64,000 nucleotides of DNA, from NCBI GenBank assembly GCA_030441535.1, contig JAUJFZ010000003.1:186001-250000 (forward strand), given 5' to 3'. Each line of letters begins with the position of its first letter. Position 1 is the stretch's first letter. Positions 32,216-41,768 of this stretch are shown here, piece by piece. The position numbers and the translations under genes are program-made. The DNA comes from Betaproteobacteria bacterium LSUCC0117 (GTDB taxonomy: Bacteria > Pseudomonadota > Gammaproteobacteria > Burkholderiales > Burkholderiaceae_C). The notes under the pieces are model-generated. The model did no database searches. It was not told where the DNA came from and saw only the letters and a list, made by a program, of their open reading frames with translations.

Positions 32216-34722
32216 CGCACCGCCTCTTCTCGGTGCTGCCAGGCACGCGGTTGGCGATCACGCTCACAAGTCACACCCTCTGGATCGAGGCTCCGCCAAG
32301 TGGCAGCGCCACACCACGCTGTCTCAACCCACTGCGTGCCCCACTCATCGCCCGCAGCGGCCCAGCGTCGTTGTACGGCGGCCGCCGGGTGGCGATAACG
32401 GTTGCGATACCCCGCCTGCGCAACCACCCAATCAGGACGCAGGGCATCAAGCCATTCAACGCTGTTGGCACTTTGGCTACCGTGGTGACTGGCCATCACC
32501 AAGCGGTTCGCGGCCCCCACGTGTTGCCATTGCCCCATTGCCAAGGCGTCAGCACGTCGGGACAGGACCGCCACCTCGGCCGCTTCCGTCATGTCGCCCG
32601 TGAGCCAAATCGCCTGCGCCGCATTACTGACTCGCAACACACACGATAGACCGTTGCGTCGCTTGGGCACATCCGCCAACCACGCGGGCTTAAGGCCATC
32701 ACCAAAGGTTGCAGGCGCGGGGCTCATCACCTCAAACAACACACCATCCCACACCCATTGCACGCCCGCTTGACAAGCAGTCCACGACGGTATCGGTCCC
32801 GCCAACGGGTATGGTAAATCAGTGGCGGGAAAGGTCGCCAGTACATCAGCCACTTTGGCCGCGGGTGACGCTATTAGCGCGGTCGCGCCCCCCACGTGAT
32901 CGGTGTCTGCATGGCTCAACACCACCCGATTCAACGGGGTCTGGTTGCGTAAAAGGTAAGGCAACAGCACCCGCTCACCCACGTCGTAGCCACTGCGATA
33001 GCGAGCTCCTGCATCAAACAATAACGTGTGCGTCGCGGTGCGGACCAAAATGGCACTGCCCTGCCCAACATCAAAAGCCAAGGCCTCAAATTCGTTCACA
33101 GGCGGGCGCGCTGGCGTGTACATCGCAACCGGCAGTAACACGGCAAACATGAGCGCTTGGCCTGCTCGGTGCGGCCATTGCATGGCCAACATCAACCAAG
33201 CGGCGATCGCAATCCCCACGGGCAGCGGCAAAGCAGCGGGTTGCCGCAACCCAAGCGGTGCAGCCGCCGCCCACGCCAGCCCCTCGAAAAACAACTCACC
33301 CGACCAAACCAGTGGTGCCACCAACGCATCCGTAAGCACCGAGGCGAATGCAAGCGGCAAAACCAGAAACGTCACCCACGGAATGGCAAGCAAATTAACG
33401 ACCAAACCCACCCACGCCACTTGGCTAAAAAAGAGCCATGTTAGAGGAGCCAACACCAGCGTCACGCGCCACTGCACGCGCAACACATCCCACGCGCGTT
33501 GCAAGATGCCCCCTTTGCCCACCCCTTCGGTCACCCGCCGGTCACTGAACAGCGTCGCCACCGCAATGAAGCTGAGCCAAAACCCCGGGCGCACCAGCCC
33601 CCACGGCTCGATCAATAAAACCAACGCCATGGCCAGCAGCCATACCCACCACCACGGCCATCGCACACCCAACAGCTTGAGGCCAATGAAACACCCCAGC
33701 ATCACCACCGTGCGCTGCGCCGGCAAGCCCCAGCCAGCGAACGCCGCATATGCGGTTCCCAGCACCAGCGCGCCCAACCCCGCCCAAACCGCCTGTCTGA
33801 CGCGGCCGATCTGTGGCACGCCAAGGCTGACTGCACCCCGCCACAACGCACCAAAAACACCCGCAGCAACCCAAGCGAACAAGCTGATGTGCAAGCCCGA
33901 TATGCTGACCAAATGGGCAACACCCGTGAGCCGAAACAACGTCCAATCGTCGCGCTGAATGGCGGCTTGGTCACCCACGGTCAATGCGGCGGCAAGTCCG
34001 GCAACACGTGGTGAAGCCGCCAGCCGATCCAACACCACCTGCTGCGCCGACGCACGCAAACGCACCCACGTGTGGCCATCGCTCGCCTCTTGCCGAGGTG
34101 CGGGTGATGACCGAATGTAGCCCCGCCCTGTCATCCCCTCGGCCCACGGCGCCAAACGACTGTCGCGCCCACCCGGGTTGCGCAAGGCGTGAATGGCTTT
34201 GAGGCGAACCGTCCAAGTCCAACGCGAGCCCGCAGTGATTGCAGCGGGCGCCACGGTATCGCGACCGCTGTAATGCGTCAATTGCAAACGAACCGGCCAC
34301 GGCACCCACTGCCCCGCTGTATCTCGGCGTTGCGACACCGCAAAATCAAACCTGACCGAGCGGCCATCGGCAGCCAAGACTGGCAGGGACACCACGTCAC
34401 CCTGAAGGCGCAGATCAATCCCCGCCATATCCGGTGGCAGGCTCGCGGCATTTCGAAGAGCACCCTGAACACCCGCATTCACAAAGCCCAAACCAAACAC
34501 GGCGCATAAAAGCCAAACCGCTTGGCGCGTGCGCCCTTGGTCACGCCACAACCCAAAACCGCAAACGCCTGTGAACATCGCCCCCAGCAGCACATAGGTC
34601 ATCAGGTCGTAAAGACTGGACTGCGCAACCACGGCAGCCGTGCCAATGATGAACGCGGGCGCGATCAATCCAAAGGTTCTTCGTGCAGATCGCTCGGGGG
34701 GCTGGGGCGTCACTTGGGGCAA
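32212..34722 (-). CDS. comEC: ComEC/Rec2-family DNA uptake channel
   Basis: This 836-residue inner-membrane protein moves single-stranded DNA into the cytoplasm during transformation. It has an N-terminal helix bundle and OB-like periplasmic part, then the Competence domain ('LVSISGLHISLFAWVAAGVFG' onwards, about 270-520). A C-terminal metallo-beta-lactamase-like domain follows (from about 545): 'ALAFDVGQGSAILVRTATHTLLFDAG' and 'VVLSHADTDHVGGA', with the H-x-D-x-D-H-like motif intact. The start is TTG 34722, supported by a strong GAGAGGAGGG ribosome-binding site a few bases upstream. The gene is intact and full length. No other competence gene is in the window. Confidence 0.94.
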   Translation of the reverse strand: MPQVTPQPPERSARRTFGLIAPAFIIGTAAVVAQSSLYDLMTYVLLGAMFTGVCGFGLWRDQGRTRQAVWLLCAVFGLGFVNAGVQGALRNAASLPPDMAGIDLRLQGDVVSLPVLAADGRSVRFDFAVSQRRDTAGQWVPWPVRLQLTHYSGRDTVAPAAITAGSRWTWTVRLKAIHALRNPGGRDSRLAPWAEGMTGRGYIRSSPAPRQEASDGHTWVRLRASAQQVVLDRLAASPRVAGLAAALTVGDQAAIQRDDWTLFRLTGVAHLVSISGLHISLFAWVAAGVFGALWRGAVSLGVPQIGRVRQAVWAGLGALVLGTAYAAFAGWGLPAQRTVVMLGCFIGLKLLGVRWPWWWVWLLAMALVLLIEPWGLVRPGFWLSFIAVATLFSDRRVTEGVGKGGILQRAWDVLRVQWRVTLVLAPLTWLFFSQVAWVGLVVNLLAIPWVTFLVLPLAFASVLTDALVAPLVWSGELFFEGLAWAAAAPLGLRQPAALPLPVGIAIAAWLMLAMQWPHRAGQALMFAVLLPVAMYTPARPPVNEFEALAFDVGQGSAILVRTATHTLLFDAGARYRSGYDVGERVLLPYLLRNQTPLNRVVLSHADTDHVGGATALIASPAAKVADVLATFPATDLPYPLAGPIPSWTACQAGVQWVWDGVLFEVMSPAPATFGDGLKPAWLADVPKRRNGLSCVLRVSNAAQAIWLTGDMTEAAEVAVLSRRADALAMGQWQHVGAANRLVMASHHGSQSANSVEWLDALRPDWVVAQAGYRNRYRHPAAAVQRRWAAAGDEWGTQWVETAWCGAATWRSLDPEGVTCERDRQPRAWQHREEAVR

Positions 34723-34769
34723 GGGCCCTCCTCTCCCCTAGAATTAAGCGCTATTTACAGGAGATACCC

Positions 34770-35231
34770 ATGAGTGTTTACGATCGACTTCAAGCATTGA
34801 GCATTGAATTACCACCCGTTGCGGTGCCTGCTGCGGCCTACGTGCCCTTCGTGCAGTCTGGCCAACTGGTGTTTTTGAGCGGACACATTGCAAAAAAGAA
34901 TGGCGCGCCTTGGGTGGGCCAATTGGGCACCGACACCGATACCGCGACCGGCCAGCAAGCGGCACGCGCCGTCGCCATCGATCTCATGGGCACGCTGCAT
35001 GCGGCCACAGGCGGTGATTTAAACCGCGTCAAGCGCATCGTGAAAGTGATGAGCCTTGTCAACTCGGCCCCCACCTATACCGAGCATCACCTCGTCACCA
35101 ACGGCTGCTCAGAACTGTTGGGCGAGGTATTCGGCCCCACCGTCGGCGGGCATGCGCGCAGCGCCTTCGGTGTAGCGCAGCTCCCGATGGGATGCTGCGT
35201 TGAAATCGAAATGATCGCCGAGCTGAATTAA
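34770..35231 (+). CDS. RidA-family protein, YjgF-like (second copy)
   Basis: The product has 153 residues from ATG 34770, with AGGAG about 6 bases upstream; a longer frame reaching into comEC's upstream region is rejected. It belongs to the longer 150-residue RidA subgroup with 'LPPVAVPAAAYVPFVQSGQLVFLSGHIAKKNG', 'ARAVAIDLMGTLHAATGGDLNRVKRIVKV' and 'GGHARSAFGVAQLPMGCCVEIEMIAEL', where Arg and the terminal Glu match the usual site. It is distinct from the 127-residue copy at 6069-6452. Function within the family is unassigned. Converges with the FAH-fold gene, stops overlapping. Confidence 0.87.
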   Translation: MSVYDRLQALSIELPPVAVPAAAYVPFVQSGQLVFLSGHIAKKNGAPWVGQLGTDTDTATGQQAARAVAIDLMGTLHAATGGDLNRVKRIVKVMSLVNSAPTYTEHHLVTNGCSELLGEVFGPTVGGHARSAFGVAQLPMGCCVEIEMIAELN

Positions 35232-35920
35232 CGCACGGTCACGGTGATCTCGCCGATCCCGTCGACCCGACCGTTCATCACGTCACCCTTGACCACAGCG
35301 GCCACACCCTCTGGTGTGCCCGTCATGATCAAGTCGCCAGGCTCCAACGCTTCATATTGAGACAGTTGGGCAATCGACTCGGCGACCGACCAAATCAATT
35401 GGTCAATATTCGATGACTGGCGCGGCTGCCCGTTCACCGTCAATGCAATCGTGGCGCTGCTGGGGTGGCCGATCTCGCTCACGGTGCGCAGCGTACCGAT
35501 GGGTGCCGACTCGGCAAACGCTTTACCAAACTCCCAAGGGCGGCCCTTGTCTTTGGCTTCCCCCTGCAAGTCGCGGCGCGTCATATCCAAACCGACCGCG
35601 TAGCCATACACGTGGGCTAAGGCATCCGCCACACTGATGTCACGACCACCCTTGCCAATCGCCACCACCAGCTCAATCTCGTGGTGCAGGTTTTTAGTCA
35701 TGGGGGGATAGGTCATACCCTGCGGCGTGCTGGCATCGATGATGGCTTGTGGCGGCTTCATGAAAAAGAACGGCGCCTCGCGTGTGGGATCTTTGCCCAT
35801 CTCAATGGCATGCGCGGCGTAGTTCCGCCCCACGCAAAAAATACGGTTGACGGGGAAACGTTCCGTCTGTCCAGCGATAGCCAAGCTGCGCGTCGCGGCG
35901 GGCGGGAAACAAAAGCTCAT
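35228..35920 (-). CDS. Fumarylacetoacetate hydrolase-family protein
   Basis: The product has 230 residues from ATG 35920; 11 extra codons upstream are dismissed because GGAG does not precede them. The FAH fold shows 'FCVGRNYAAHAIEMG', 'PFFFMKPPQAI', the metal-binding triad region 'LHHEIELVVAIGKGGRDI' (Glu-x-Glu), 'GYAVGLDMTRRDLQ' and 'LEPGDLIMTGTPEGVA'. Small stand-alone members are acylpyruvate hydrolases or oxaloacetate decarboxylases/tautomerases (FAHD1-like). Substrate is uncertain. Monocistronic, convergent to the RidA gene. Confidence 0.9.
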   Translation of the reverse strand: MSFCFPPAATRSLAIAGQTERFPVNRIFCVGRNYAAHAIEMGKDPTREAPFFFMKPPQAIIDASTPQGMTYPPMTKNLHHEIELVVAIGKGGRDISVADALAHVYGYAVGLDMTRRDLQGEAKDKGRPWEFGKAFAESAPIGTLRTVSEIGHPSSATIALTVNGQPRQSSNIDQLIWSVAESIAQLSQYEALEPGDLIMTGTPEGVAAVVKGDVMNGRVDGIGEITVTVR

Positions 35921-36046
35921 GGAGACTCCGATCAATTTGATGATTTGAAACAACGACTCGTGCTGATATTACGAGAAAACCTTTGGTGAAGCTGTCAGGA
36001 GCGCTAACATCAGACAGACTTTTTTTACCGAGCCATTTAAGCCACC

Positions 36047-37498
36047 ATGCGCGGCAACAGCACCAATACCGCCTATATTCGCCCCAGCTTAAATGCAATC
36101 GCGGTCCCCATCGTGGGTGAGTTTCTACTCGGTATCAGCGTCGCCATGTGCGGCCTGTACCTGGCCTCACAGACCTCCGATGCCGCCGCCGGCGCCTTTG
36201 GCCTGACCCAACAAGTCCAAGAATCTCTCGCTGTTTTATTCCGTATTTTGGCCATCGGCGTGGGCATTGGCGTCACCCAACAGCTCGGCAGCAACAACAT
36301 CGCCGCGGCCAAGGCCACAGCGCTCGGCGGCTTGGGTGCCAGCACGTGGGTGGGTGTCATAGCGGCGTTGTGGATGATGTTCGGCAACGGCTTGACCCTG
36401 ACCGCGCTCAACGCACCCGATGCAGTCAGGCCCATCGCCACAACCTACATGATCTTGTTGGCACCGGCCTTGATCCTCGATGCCTACAACCTCAGCATGG
36501 CGTCCTACCTGCGCGCCAATTTGCTGGCCAAAGAATCCTTCATGGTGATGGTGGTCATGCACGGCACCCACCTGCTATTGGCTTGGCTACTGATGCTGGG
36601 TTTTTGGGGGTGGTCAGGCATGGGGCTCAACGGCTACGCCATCGCCTTCTTCATCAGCCGTGCCTTGGGCGTCACCGCACACCTGTGGTTCTGGCAATCC
36701 AAGCTAGCCCTCAAACCGCAGCGTGAGCATTGGTGGCGCGTGCCGGCGCACATCCTAAAGCCAGTACTCAAAGTGGGCATACCCGGCGCCACCCTAGAGC
36801 TTTGCTACCGGTTGGCCTTCCTGGTCTCTCTTGCCGCGACAGCGCGCCTGGGCGTCGCCGAGTTGGCCACCCACGCCTACACGCTGCAAACACTCAAATA
36901 CGTCGCGCTCATCAGCCTGTCGATTGGGTGGGCCTGCGAAATCATGGCGGGTCGCATGGTGGGCGCGGGTCAATTCAAGGAGGCTTACGCTGTGGTCGTC
37001 AAAGGCGCACGCAGCGGCCTGATCGCATCAGGCACCTTGGTCTTAGTCGCCGCCATATTCGCACCCTGGTACATGCCGCTTTTCACCAAAGACGAGCACG
37101 TGATCAGCATGGCGTGTACGTTGTTGTGGCTATCGGTTTTCCTAGAGCTGGGGCGCGTATTCAACATGGTGGTGTTGGCGTCGTTGCGCGCCGTGAGTGA
37201 CTTGCACTACCCGCTTGCCGTCAGCGTCGCGTCGATCGTCTTCATCCTAGGGTTTGGCTCTTATTGGTTTGGTCAATGGTTTGGGCTGATCGGCATCTGG
37301 TGCATCTACGTCCTTGACGAGTGCCTGCGTGGCTTCCTCATGTGGCGACGGTGGGTTAAACTCGGCTGGCTTAAAAATGGTAAAAAAAGCTTCAGACGCT
37401 TGCGTGCCGAGCGCCGACTCTCGGCTGGCTCAGAACCCGCAGGCGCAGATGCCAAGGCCATGACCGAGAACCGAACCACCTTGCCGTCTGTGAGCTAG
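36047..37498 (+). CDS. MATE-family multidrug/metabolite exporter
   Basis: The 483-residue protein has about 12 hydrophobic helices in two similar halves, typical of NorM/DinF-type MatE proteins that export cationic compounds using H+ or Na+. The first half begins 'LNAIAVPIVGEFLLGISVAMCGLYLAS'; the second has 'HILKPVLKVGIPGATLELCYRLAFLV'. A hydrophilic basic C-terminal tail (about 45 residues) follows the last helix. ATG 36047 has no strong ribosome-binding site. It precedes the LacI regulator by 25 bp but is unlikely to belong to the sugar operon. Confidence 0.9.
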   Translation: MRGNSTNTAYIRPSLNAIAVPIVGEFLLGISVAMCGLYLASQTSDAAAGAFGLTQQVQESLAVLFRILAIGVGIGVTQQLGSNNIAAAKATALGGLGASTWVGVIAALWMMFGNGLTLTALNAPDAVRPIATTYMILLAPALILDAYNLSMASYLRANLLAKESFMVMVVMHGTHLLLAWLLMLGFWGWSGMGLNGYAIAFFISRALGVTAHLWFWQSKLALKPQREHWWRVPAHILKPVLKVGIPGATLELCYRLAFLVSLAATARLGVAELATHAYTLQTLKYVALISLSIGWACEIMAGRMVGAGQFKEAYAVVVKGARSGLIASGTLVLVAAIFAPWYMPLFTKDEHVISMACTLLWLSVFLELGRVFNMVVLASLRAVSDLHYPLAVSVASIVFILGFGSYWFGQWFGLIGIWCIYVLDECLRGFLMWRRWVKLGWLKNGKKSFRRLRAERRLSAGSEPAGADAKAMTENRTTLPSVS

Positions 37499-37523
37499 TT
37501 CAAACAGACGCAAGCGTTTTGCA

Positions 37524-38582
37524 ATGGCCAGCCGTAAAGACCCCCGCCCCACCGATACCCTCCTAACGCCCAAGTCCAACGATCGCTACCAAATGGCCGA
37601 TCTGGCCCGCTTGGCTGGTGTGTCGACCTCGACCGTATCGCGCGCGCTCGCTGGCAACCCGCTGATCAAAGAGGCCACGCGCCAAAAAATTCAGGCACTG
37701 GCGCAGAGCCTGAACTATCAAGTCAACCAAAGTGCCGCCAGCCTGCGCAAGCGCGATATTCCCACCATGGGATTGGTCATCATGGGCGAGAGCAAGCAGT
37801 CCATATCCGACCCTTTCATACTCAGCTTGATCGGACACATCGCAGACGCACTCGATGAGCTCGACATGAACATGCTGCTCACGCGCGTCACCCCCGATCG
37901 CGCGAAAAATTTTGCGGCGCTCTACGAAACCGGCCAAGTGGCTGGTTTGCTGGTCATTGGTCAATTAACCAATCACAGCCAACTCAACGACTTGTATAAC
38001 CGCGGTACGCCAATGGTTGTATGGGGTGCGCGCATGCCAGACAGTCACTACCCTGTGGTCGGCGGCGACAACTTTCAAGGGGGCTTTTTGGCTGGGCAGC
38101 ACTTGGTACAAGCCGGCTGCAAACGCATCGCATTTTTAGGCGACATCAACCACCCGGAGGTCCAGATGCGTCATGCCGGTTTTGTCAAAGCGTTGACCGA
38201 TGTGGGACAGTCCTTTGACCCTCGTCTTTACATGCCCTTGCTGTTTGGTGACACGGCCCTGCGTGCGGCCATCGGTCAATGGATCGACCAAAAGATCGAA
38301 TTTGACGGGGTGTTCGCGACCAGCGATGTCGCCGCCCTAACGATCATTGCAGCACTGCAGGAGCGAGGGCTGAAAGTCCCCCGCGATGTCAAAGTCGTGG
38401 GCTACGACGATATCCCCCTATCGACGCACATCCATCCGACGCTCACCTCGATTCGGCAACCAACGGAATTAGCTGGACGTGCAATGGTCGCGTTAATGCG
38501 ACAGCGATTGCAAAACGCGGACGTCGACTCCATCACCTTGCCCACCACACTGGTAGCCCGGGAAAGCACATTGCTCACTTAA
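37524..38582 (+). CDS. LacI-family regulator of the alpha-glucoside operon
   Basis: The 352-residue repressor has the LacI helix-turn-helix at about 20-65 ('YQMADLARLAGVSTSTVSRALAGNPLIKEATR'), the hinge 'NQSAASLRKR', and a periplasmic-binding-like sensor domain ('VAGLLVIGQL', 'VVGGDNFQGGFLAGQHLVQAGCKRIAFLG', 'VVGYDDIPLSTHIHPTLTSIRQP'). It lies immediately upstream of the sugar ABC operon in an order like aglR-aglEFGAK of rhizobia. The palindrome at 38622-38635 is its likely target. The inducer is probably an alpha-glucoside such as maltose, trehalose or sucrose (inference). Confidence 0.92.
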   Translation: MASRKDPRPTDTLLTPKSNDRYQMADLARLAGVSTSTVSRALAGNPLIKEATRQKIQALAQSLNYQVNQSAASLRKRDIPTMGLVIMGESKQSISDPFILSLIGHIADALDELDMNMLLTRVTPDRAKNFAALYETGQVAGLLVIGQLTNHSQLNDLYNRGTPMVVWGARMPDSHYPVVGGDNFQGGFLAGQHLVQAGCKRIAFLGDINHPEVQMRHAGFVKALTDVGQSFDPRLYMPLLFGDTALRAAIGQWIDQKIEFDGVFATSDVAALTIIAALQERGLKVPRDVKVVGYDDIPLSTHIHPTLTSIRQPTELAGRAMVALMRQRLQNADVDSITLPTTLVARESTLLT

Positions 38583-38620
38583 TGCATACCAAAATATTAT
38601 CTATAAGGGTTTTTACCAAT

Positions 38621-38648
38621 TTGCAATCGATTGCATTTTAAATTTAAT
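38621..38648 (+). promoter_or_regulatory. Promoter with overlapping LacI-type operator for the sugar ABC operon
   Basis: TGCAATCGATTGCA (38622-38635) is a perfect 14-bp palindrome with the central CG typical of LacI-family operators. It overlaps a candidate -35 TTGCAA (38621-38626), with TTTAAT as -10 (38643-38648) after a 16-bp spacer, so a bound repressor would exclude polymerase. The binding-protein start is 65 bp downstream of the -10. Confidence 0.7.
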
Positions 38649-38712
38649 CTCAAATGTCGGCGAAATTCAGACGTCTGGTCGCCGAAGCACCTAACCCTTA
38701 CTGGAGACATCC

Positions 38713-39984
38713 ATGACTTTCAAATTGAAATCTGCCATCTTGGCAGCCATCGCGCCCGTCGCCCTCATGGCCAGCGCGCAAGCCGCAACCATCACCATTT
38801 CTTGCGGCTCTGTCGGTCAAGACTTTGAGTTCTGTAAAAAGCACACATCCGAGTGGGCAGCCAAAACTGGCAACGAAGTCAAACTCTTCACCATCCCCAA
38901 CTCCACGACTGACATCCTGGCACTGTTCCGCCAGATGTTTGCCGCGAAATCGACCGATCTCGACGTTATCAACGTCGACGTGGTTTGGCCTGGCGTGATC
39001 AAAGATCACCTGGTCGATCTGTCGAAGTACAGCAACGGCGCTGAGAAAAACCACTTCCCCGCCATCGTGAAAAACAACACCGTTGACGGCAAACTACTGG
39101 CAATGCCTTGGTTCACCGATGCCGGTCTGCTTTATTACCGCAAAGACTTGCTCGCAAAGTACAACGCCAAGGCGCCTGCCACCTGGGAAGAGTTAGCCGT
39201 TGTCGCCAAGAAAATCCAAGACGGTGAGCGCGCTGCGGGCAACAATGATTTCCAAGGCTTCGTATTCCAAGCCAAGGCCTATGAAGGCTTGACCTGTGAT
39301 GCGGTGGAATGGTTGACCAGCTACAACGGCGGCAACATCGTTGATGCGGACGGCAATATCACTGTCAACAACCCCGGTGCAGTCAAAGCGCTGAATACAG
39401 CAGCTTCATGGATCGGCACCATCGCACCGCAAGGCGTGCTGAACTACGCTGAAGAAGAAGCGCGTGGCGTGTTCCAAAACGGTAACGCGGCCTTCATGCG
39501 CAACTGGCCATACGCTTGGTCGCTGGGTAACGGCAAAGACAGCAAAATCGCCGGCAAGATTGGCGTGTCTGCACTGCCTAAAGGCGGCGCTGACGGCAAG
39601 AATGCCGCGACGTTGGGTGGCTGGCAATTAGCGGTTTCAAAGTACTCGAAGAACCAAGAGGCAGCCGCATCTTTGGTGATGTACATGACCAGCCCTGAAG
39701 TCCAAAAAGAGCGCGCCATCAAAGGGTCATACAACCCCACCATCGCATCGCTCTACACAGACAAAGACGTGTTGGCCGCCAACCCATTCTTCGGTAGCCT
39801 GTACGACGTGTTCACCAACGCTGTACCGCGTCCCGCTACGGCAACGGGTCTGAAGTACCCCGAAGTGTCAGCCGCTTTCTGGAATGCCACCCACGATGTA
39901 CTGTCGGGCAAAACCAATGCAGAGGACAGCCTGAGGAAGCTTGAGGGCAAGCTCAAGCAAGTCCGCCGCGGCAAGACCTGGTAA
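38713..39984 (+). CDS. Alpha-glucoside/trehalose-maltose ABC transporter substrate-binding protein
   Basis: This 423-residue periplasmic solute-binding protein of family 1 has a signal peptide (MTFKLKSAILAAIAPVALMASAQA, cleavage near 24). It is followed by 'TITISCGSVGQDFEFCKKH' and the typical 'ALFRQMFAAKSTDLDVINVDVVWPGVIKDHLVDLS', 'MPWFTDAGLLYYRKDLLAKY', and 'GNAAFMRNWPYAWSL'. The last is the aromatic sugar-binding and hinge region of ThuE/AglE/MalE-like proteins. Start: TACTGGAG ribosome-binding region before ATG. First gene of the five-gene transport/hydrolysis operon. The GH13 glucosidase downstream points to alpha-linked disaccharides. Confidence 0.9.
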   Translation: MTFKLKSAILAAIAPVALMASAQAATITISCGSVGQDFEFCKKHTSEWAAKTGNEVKLFTIPNSTTDILALFRQMFAAKSTDLDVINVDVVWPGVIKDHLVDLSKYSNGAEKNHFPAIVKNNTVDGKLLAMPWFTDAGLLYYRKDLLAKYNAKAPATWEELAVVAKKIQDGERAAGNNDFQGFVFQAKAYEGLTCDAVEWLTSYNGGNIVDADGNITVNNPGAVKALNTAASWIGTIAPQGVLNYAEEEARGVFQNGNAAFMRNWPYAWSLGNGKDSKIAGKIGVSALPKGGADGKNAATLGGWQLAVSKYSKNQEAAASLVMYMTSPEVQKERAIKGSYNPTIASLYTDKDVLAANPFFGSLYDVFTNAVPRPATATGLKYPEVSAAFWNATHDVLSGKTNAEDSLRKLEGKLKQVRRGKTW

Positions 39985-40017
39985 GTCATCGCCTAAACGA
40001 GCGGCCCGAGCACCACA

Positions 40018-40926
40018 ATGAACCAAAAAACCAGAACCGCATGGCTTTACCTATCGCCAATGCTATTGGTCCTGATTGTGGTCGCGTTGTGGCCGCTCGG
40101 GCGAACCATTTGGTTTAGCCTGACCGATGCCAACATCAATGATCTCGATGCGGCGAAATTTGTTGGTCTCGAAAACTACTTTGGCGAATACGGGCTGTTC
40201 GCCAACCCCAATTACACCGATGGCTTTTGGGAAAGCGATTGGGGTATTTCGATCATCAACACCCTCAAGTTTTCTGTCGTCTCTGTAACGATAGAAACCC
40301 TGTTGGGTCTCGGTGTCGCTTTGTTACTCAACCAAGAATTCAAAGGGCGCGCCTGGGTCCGCGCAGCCGTATTGGTGCCATGGGCCATCCCAACCATCGT
40401 CTCCGCAAAAATGTGGGGCTGGATGCTGCACGATCAATTCGGCGTCATCAACCAATGGCTTTATGACCTCGGACTCGTCGCGCAGAAAGTGGCATGGACC
40501 GCTGACCCGGACTTCGCCCTGTGGACAGTCGTCGCTGTTGACGTCTGGAAGACCACACCCTTCATGGCGCTGCTTATATTAGCCGCGCTACAAGTGCTAC
40601 CCAAAGATTGCTACGAAGCCGCCCGCGTCGACGGCGTTCACCCCTTGCGCTTGTTTTGGCGCGTCACGCTGCCATTGATTAAACCGGCTTTGATGGTCGC
40701 CGTTATTTTCCGCCTGCTTGACGCATTGCGCATTTTTGACCTCATCTACGTCCTCACCTCGAACAGCAACAGCACCATCAGTATGTCTGGCTTTGTGCGC
40801 CGTGAGATGGTTGATAACGGCTACATGGGCTACGGCTCGGCGGCCTCCACCGCCCTGTTCTTAATCATCGGCCTGTGCACGGTTGCCTACATCCGCATCG
40901 GACGCATGAAATTGGGAGAAGACTGA
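40018..40926 (+). CDS. Sugar ABC transporter permease (MalF/ThuF-like)
   Basis: This 302-residue inner-membrane permease has six predicted helices and the cytoplasmic EAA loop 'YEAARVDGVHPLRLFWRVTLPLIKPAL' that docks on the ATPase. It lacks the large periplasmic loop of E. coli MalF and is closer in length to ThuF-type permeases than to rhizobial AglF. Its TGA stop overlaps the next ATG by one base (TGATG), indicating translational coupling with the partner permease. Confidence 0.9.
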   Translation: MNQKTRTAWLYLSPMLLVLIVVALWPLGRTIWFSLTDANINDLDAAKFVGLENYFGEYGLFANPNYTDGFWESDWGISIINTLKFSVVSVTIETLLGLGVALLLNQEFKGRAWVRAAVLVPWAIPTIVSAKMWGWMLHDQFGVINQWLYDLGLVAQKVAWTADPDFALWTVVAVDVWKTTPFMALLILAALQVLPKDCYEAARVDGVHPLRLFWRVTLPLIKPALMVAVIFRLLDALRIFDLIYVLTSNSNSTISMSGFVRREMVDNGYMGYGSAASTALFLIIGLCTVAYIRIGRMKLGED

Positions 40927-41762
40927 TGCATCGCAGTCGCTTCGCAACCTTTTCGATCTACGCGCTGGCAGCATTGGTTGTCGTGGTGTCGGTGTTTCCG
41001 TTCGTGTATGCCATCTCAACGTCTTTCAAGAGTGGCTCAGCGCTGTTTGACCCCAGCTTACTGCCCAGCAGCGTCTCACTGAAAAACTACATCTCTCTGT
41101 TTACCCTCGCCGAGCAACCCTTCGGTCGCCACATCCTGAACTCGATCATGGTGTCCGTCTTGGTGGTGGCCCTGTCATTACTCGTTGGCGTGAGCGCCGC
41201 CTATGCCTTGGGGCGCATCAGCTTCAAGGGGCGCGGCTTGCTGCTCACCACGGTGTTGGCTGTCTCGATGTTTCCGCAAGTCGCGGTGTTGGCGGGCATG
41301 TTCGAGCTCATCCGCGCATTGGGCATCTACAACAAGGCGCTGGGCTTGGTGTTGCCTTACATGATCTTCACCCTGCCATTCACGGTGTGGGTGCTCACCA
41401 CCTTTATGAAGCAGCTACCCAAAGAGCTTGAAGAGGCCGCCATCATGGACGGTTGCGGCCCCTTCCGCATCATCAAAGACGTGTTCATGCCACTGCTGTG
41501 GCCCGCTTTGGTATCGACCGGATTATTGGCATTCATCGCCGCGTGGAACGAGTTCTTATTTGCGCTGACTTTCGTACTCGACAACAACGAGCGCACGGTA
41601 CCGGTCTCTATCTCACTGATTTCTGGCGCCAGCAAATACGACATTCCGTGGGGCAACATCATGGCCGCCTCGGTGCTCGTGACGCTGCCGTTGGTTCTTC
41701 TCGTTCTCCTCTTTCAGAAAAAAATCGTGTCTGGCCTCACGGCTGGCGCTGTTAAAGGCTAA
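40926..41762 (+). CDS. Sugar ABC transporter permease (MalG/ThuG-like)
   Basis: The product has 278 residues from ATG 40926, coupled through TGATG to the previous gene. There are six helices with the EAA motif 'EEAAIMDGCGPFRIIKDVFMPLLWPAL'. Typical MalG-family sequence: 'AISTSFKSGSALFDP', 'AAYALGRISFKGRG' and the C-terminus 'QKKIVSGLTAGAVKG'. It forms the heterodimeric channel with the upstream permease. The glucosidase gene begins 6 bp downstream. Confidence 0.92.
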   Translation: MHRSRFATFSIYALAALVVVVSVFPFVYAISTSFKSGSALFDPSLLPSSVSLKNYISLFTLAEQPFGRHILNSIMVSVLVVALSLLVGVSAAYALGRISFKGRGLLLTTVLAVSMFPQVAVLAGMFELIRALGIYNKALGLVLPYMIFTLPFTVWVLTTFMKQLPKELEEAAIMDGCGPFRIIKDVFMPLLWPALVSTGLLAFIAAWNEFLFALTFVLDNNERTVPVSISLISGASKYDIPWGNIMAASVLVTLPLVLLVLLFQKKIVSGLTAGAVKG

Positions 41763-41768
41763 ATCCAA

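Noticed and set aside
33026..33958. 310-codon open frame on the plus strand opposite comEC
   Set aside because: It is the antisense frame of a well-supported gene, and its product is rich in Asn/Thr/Pro/Ala with no recognisable domain, as expected from reading GC-skewed codons backwards.
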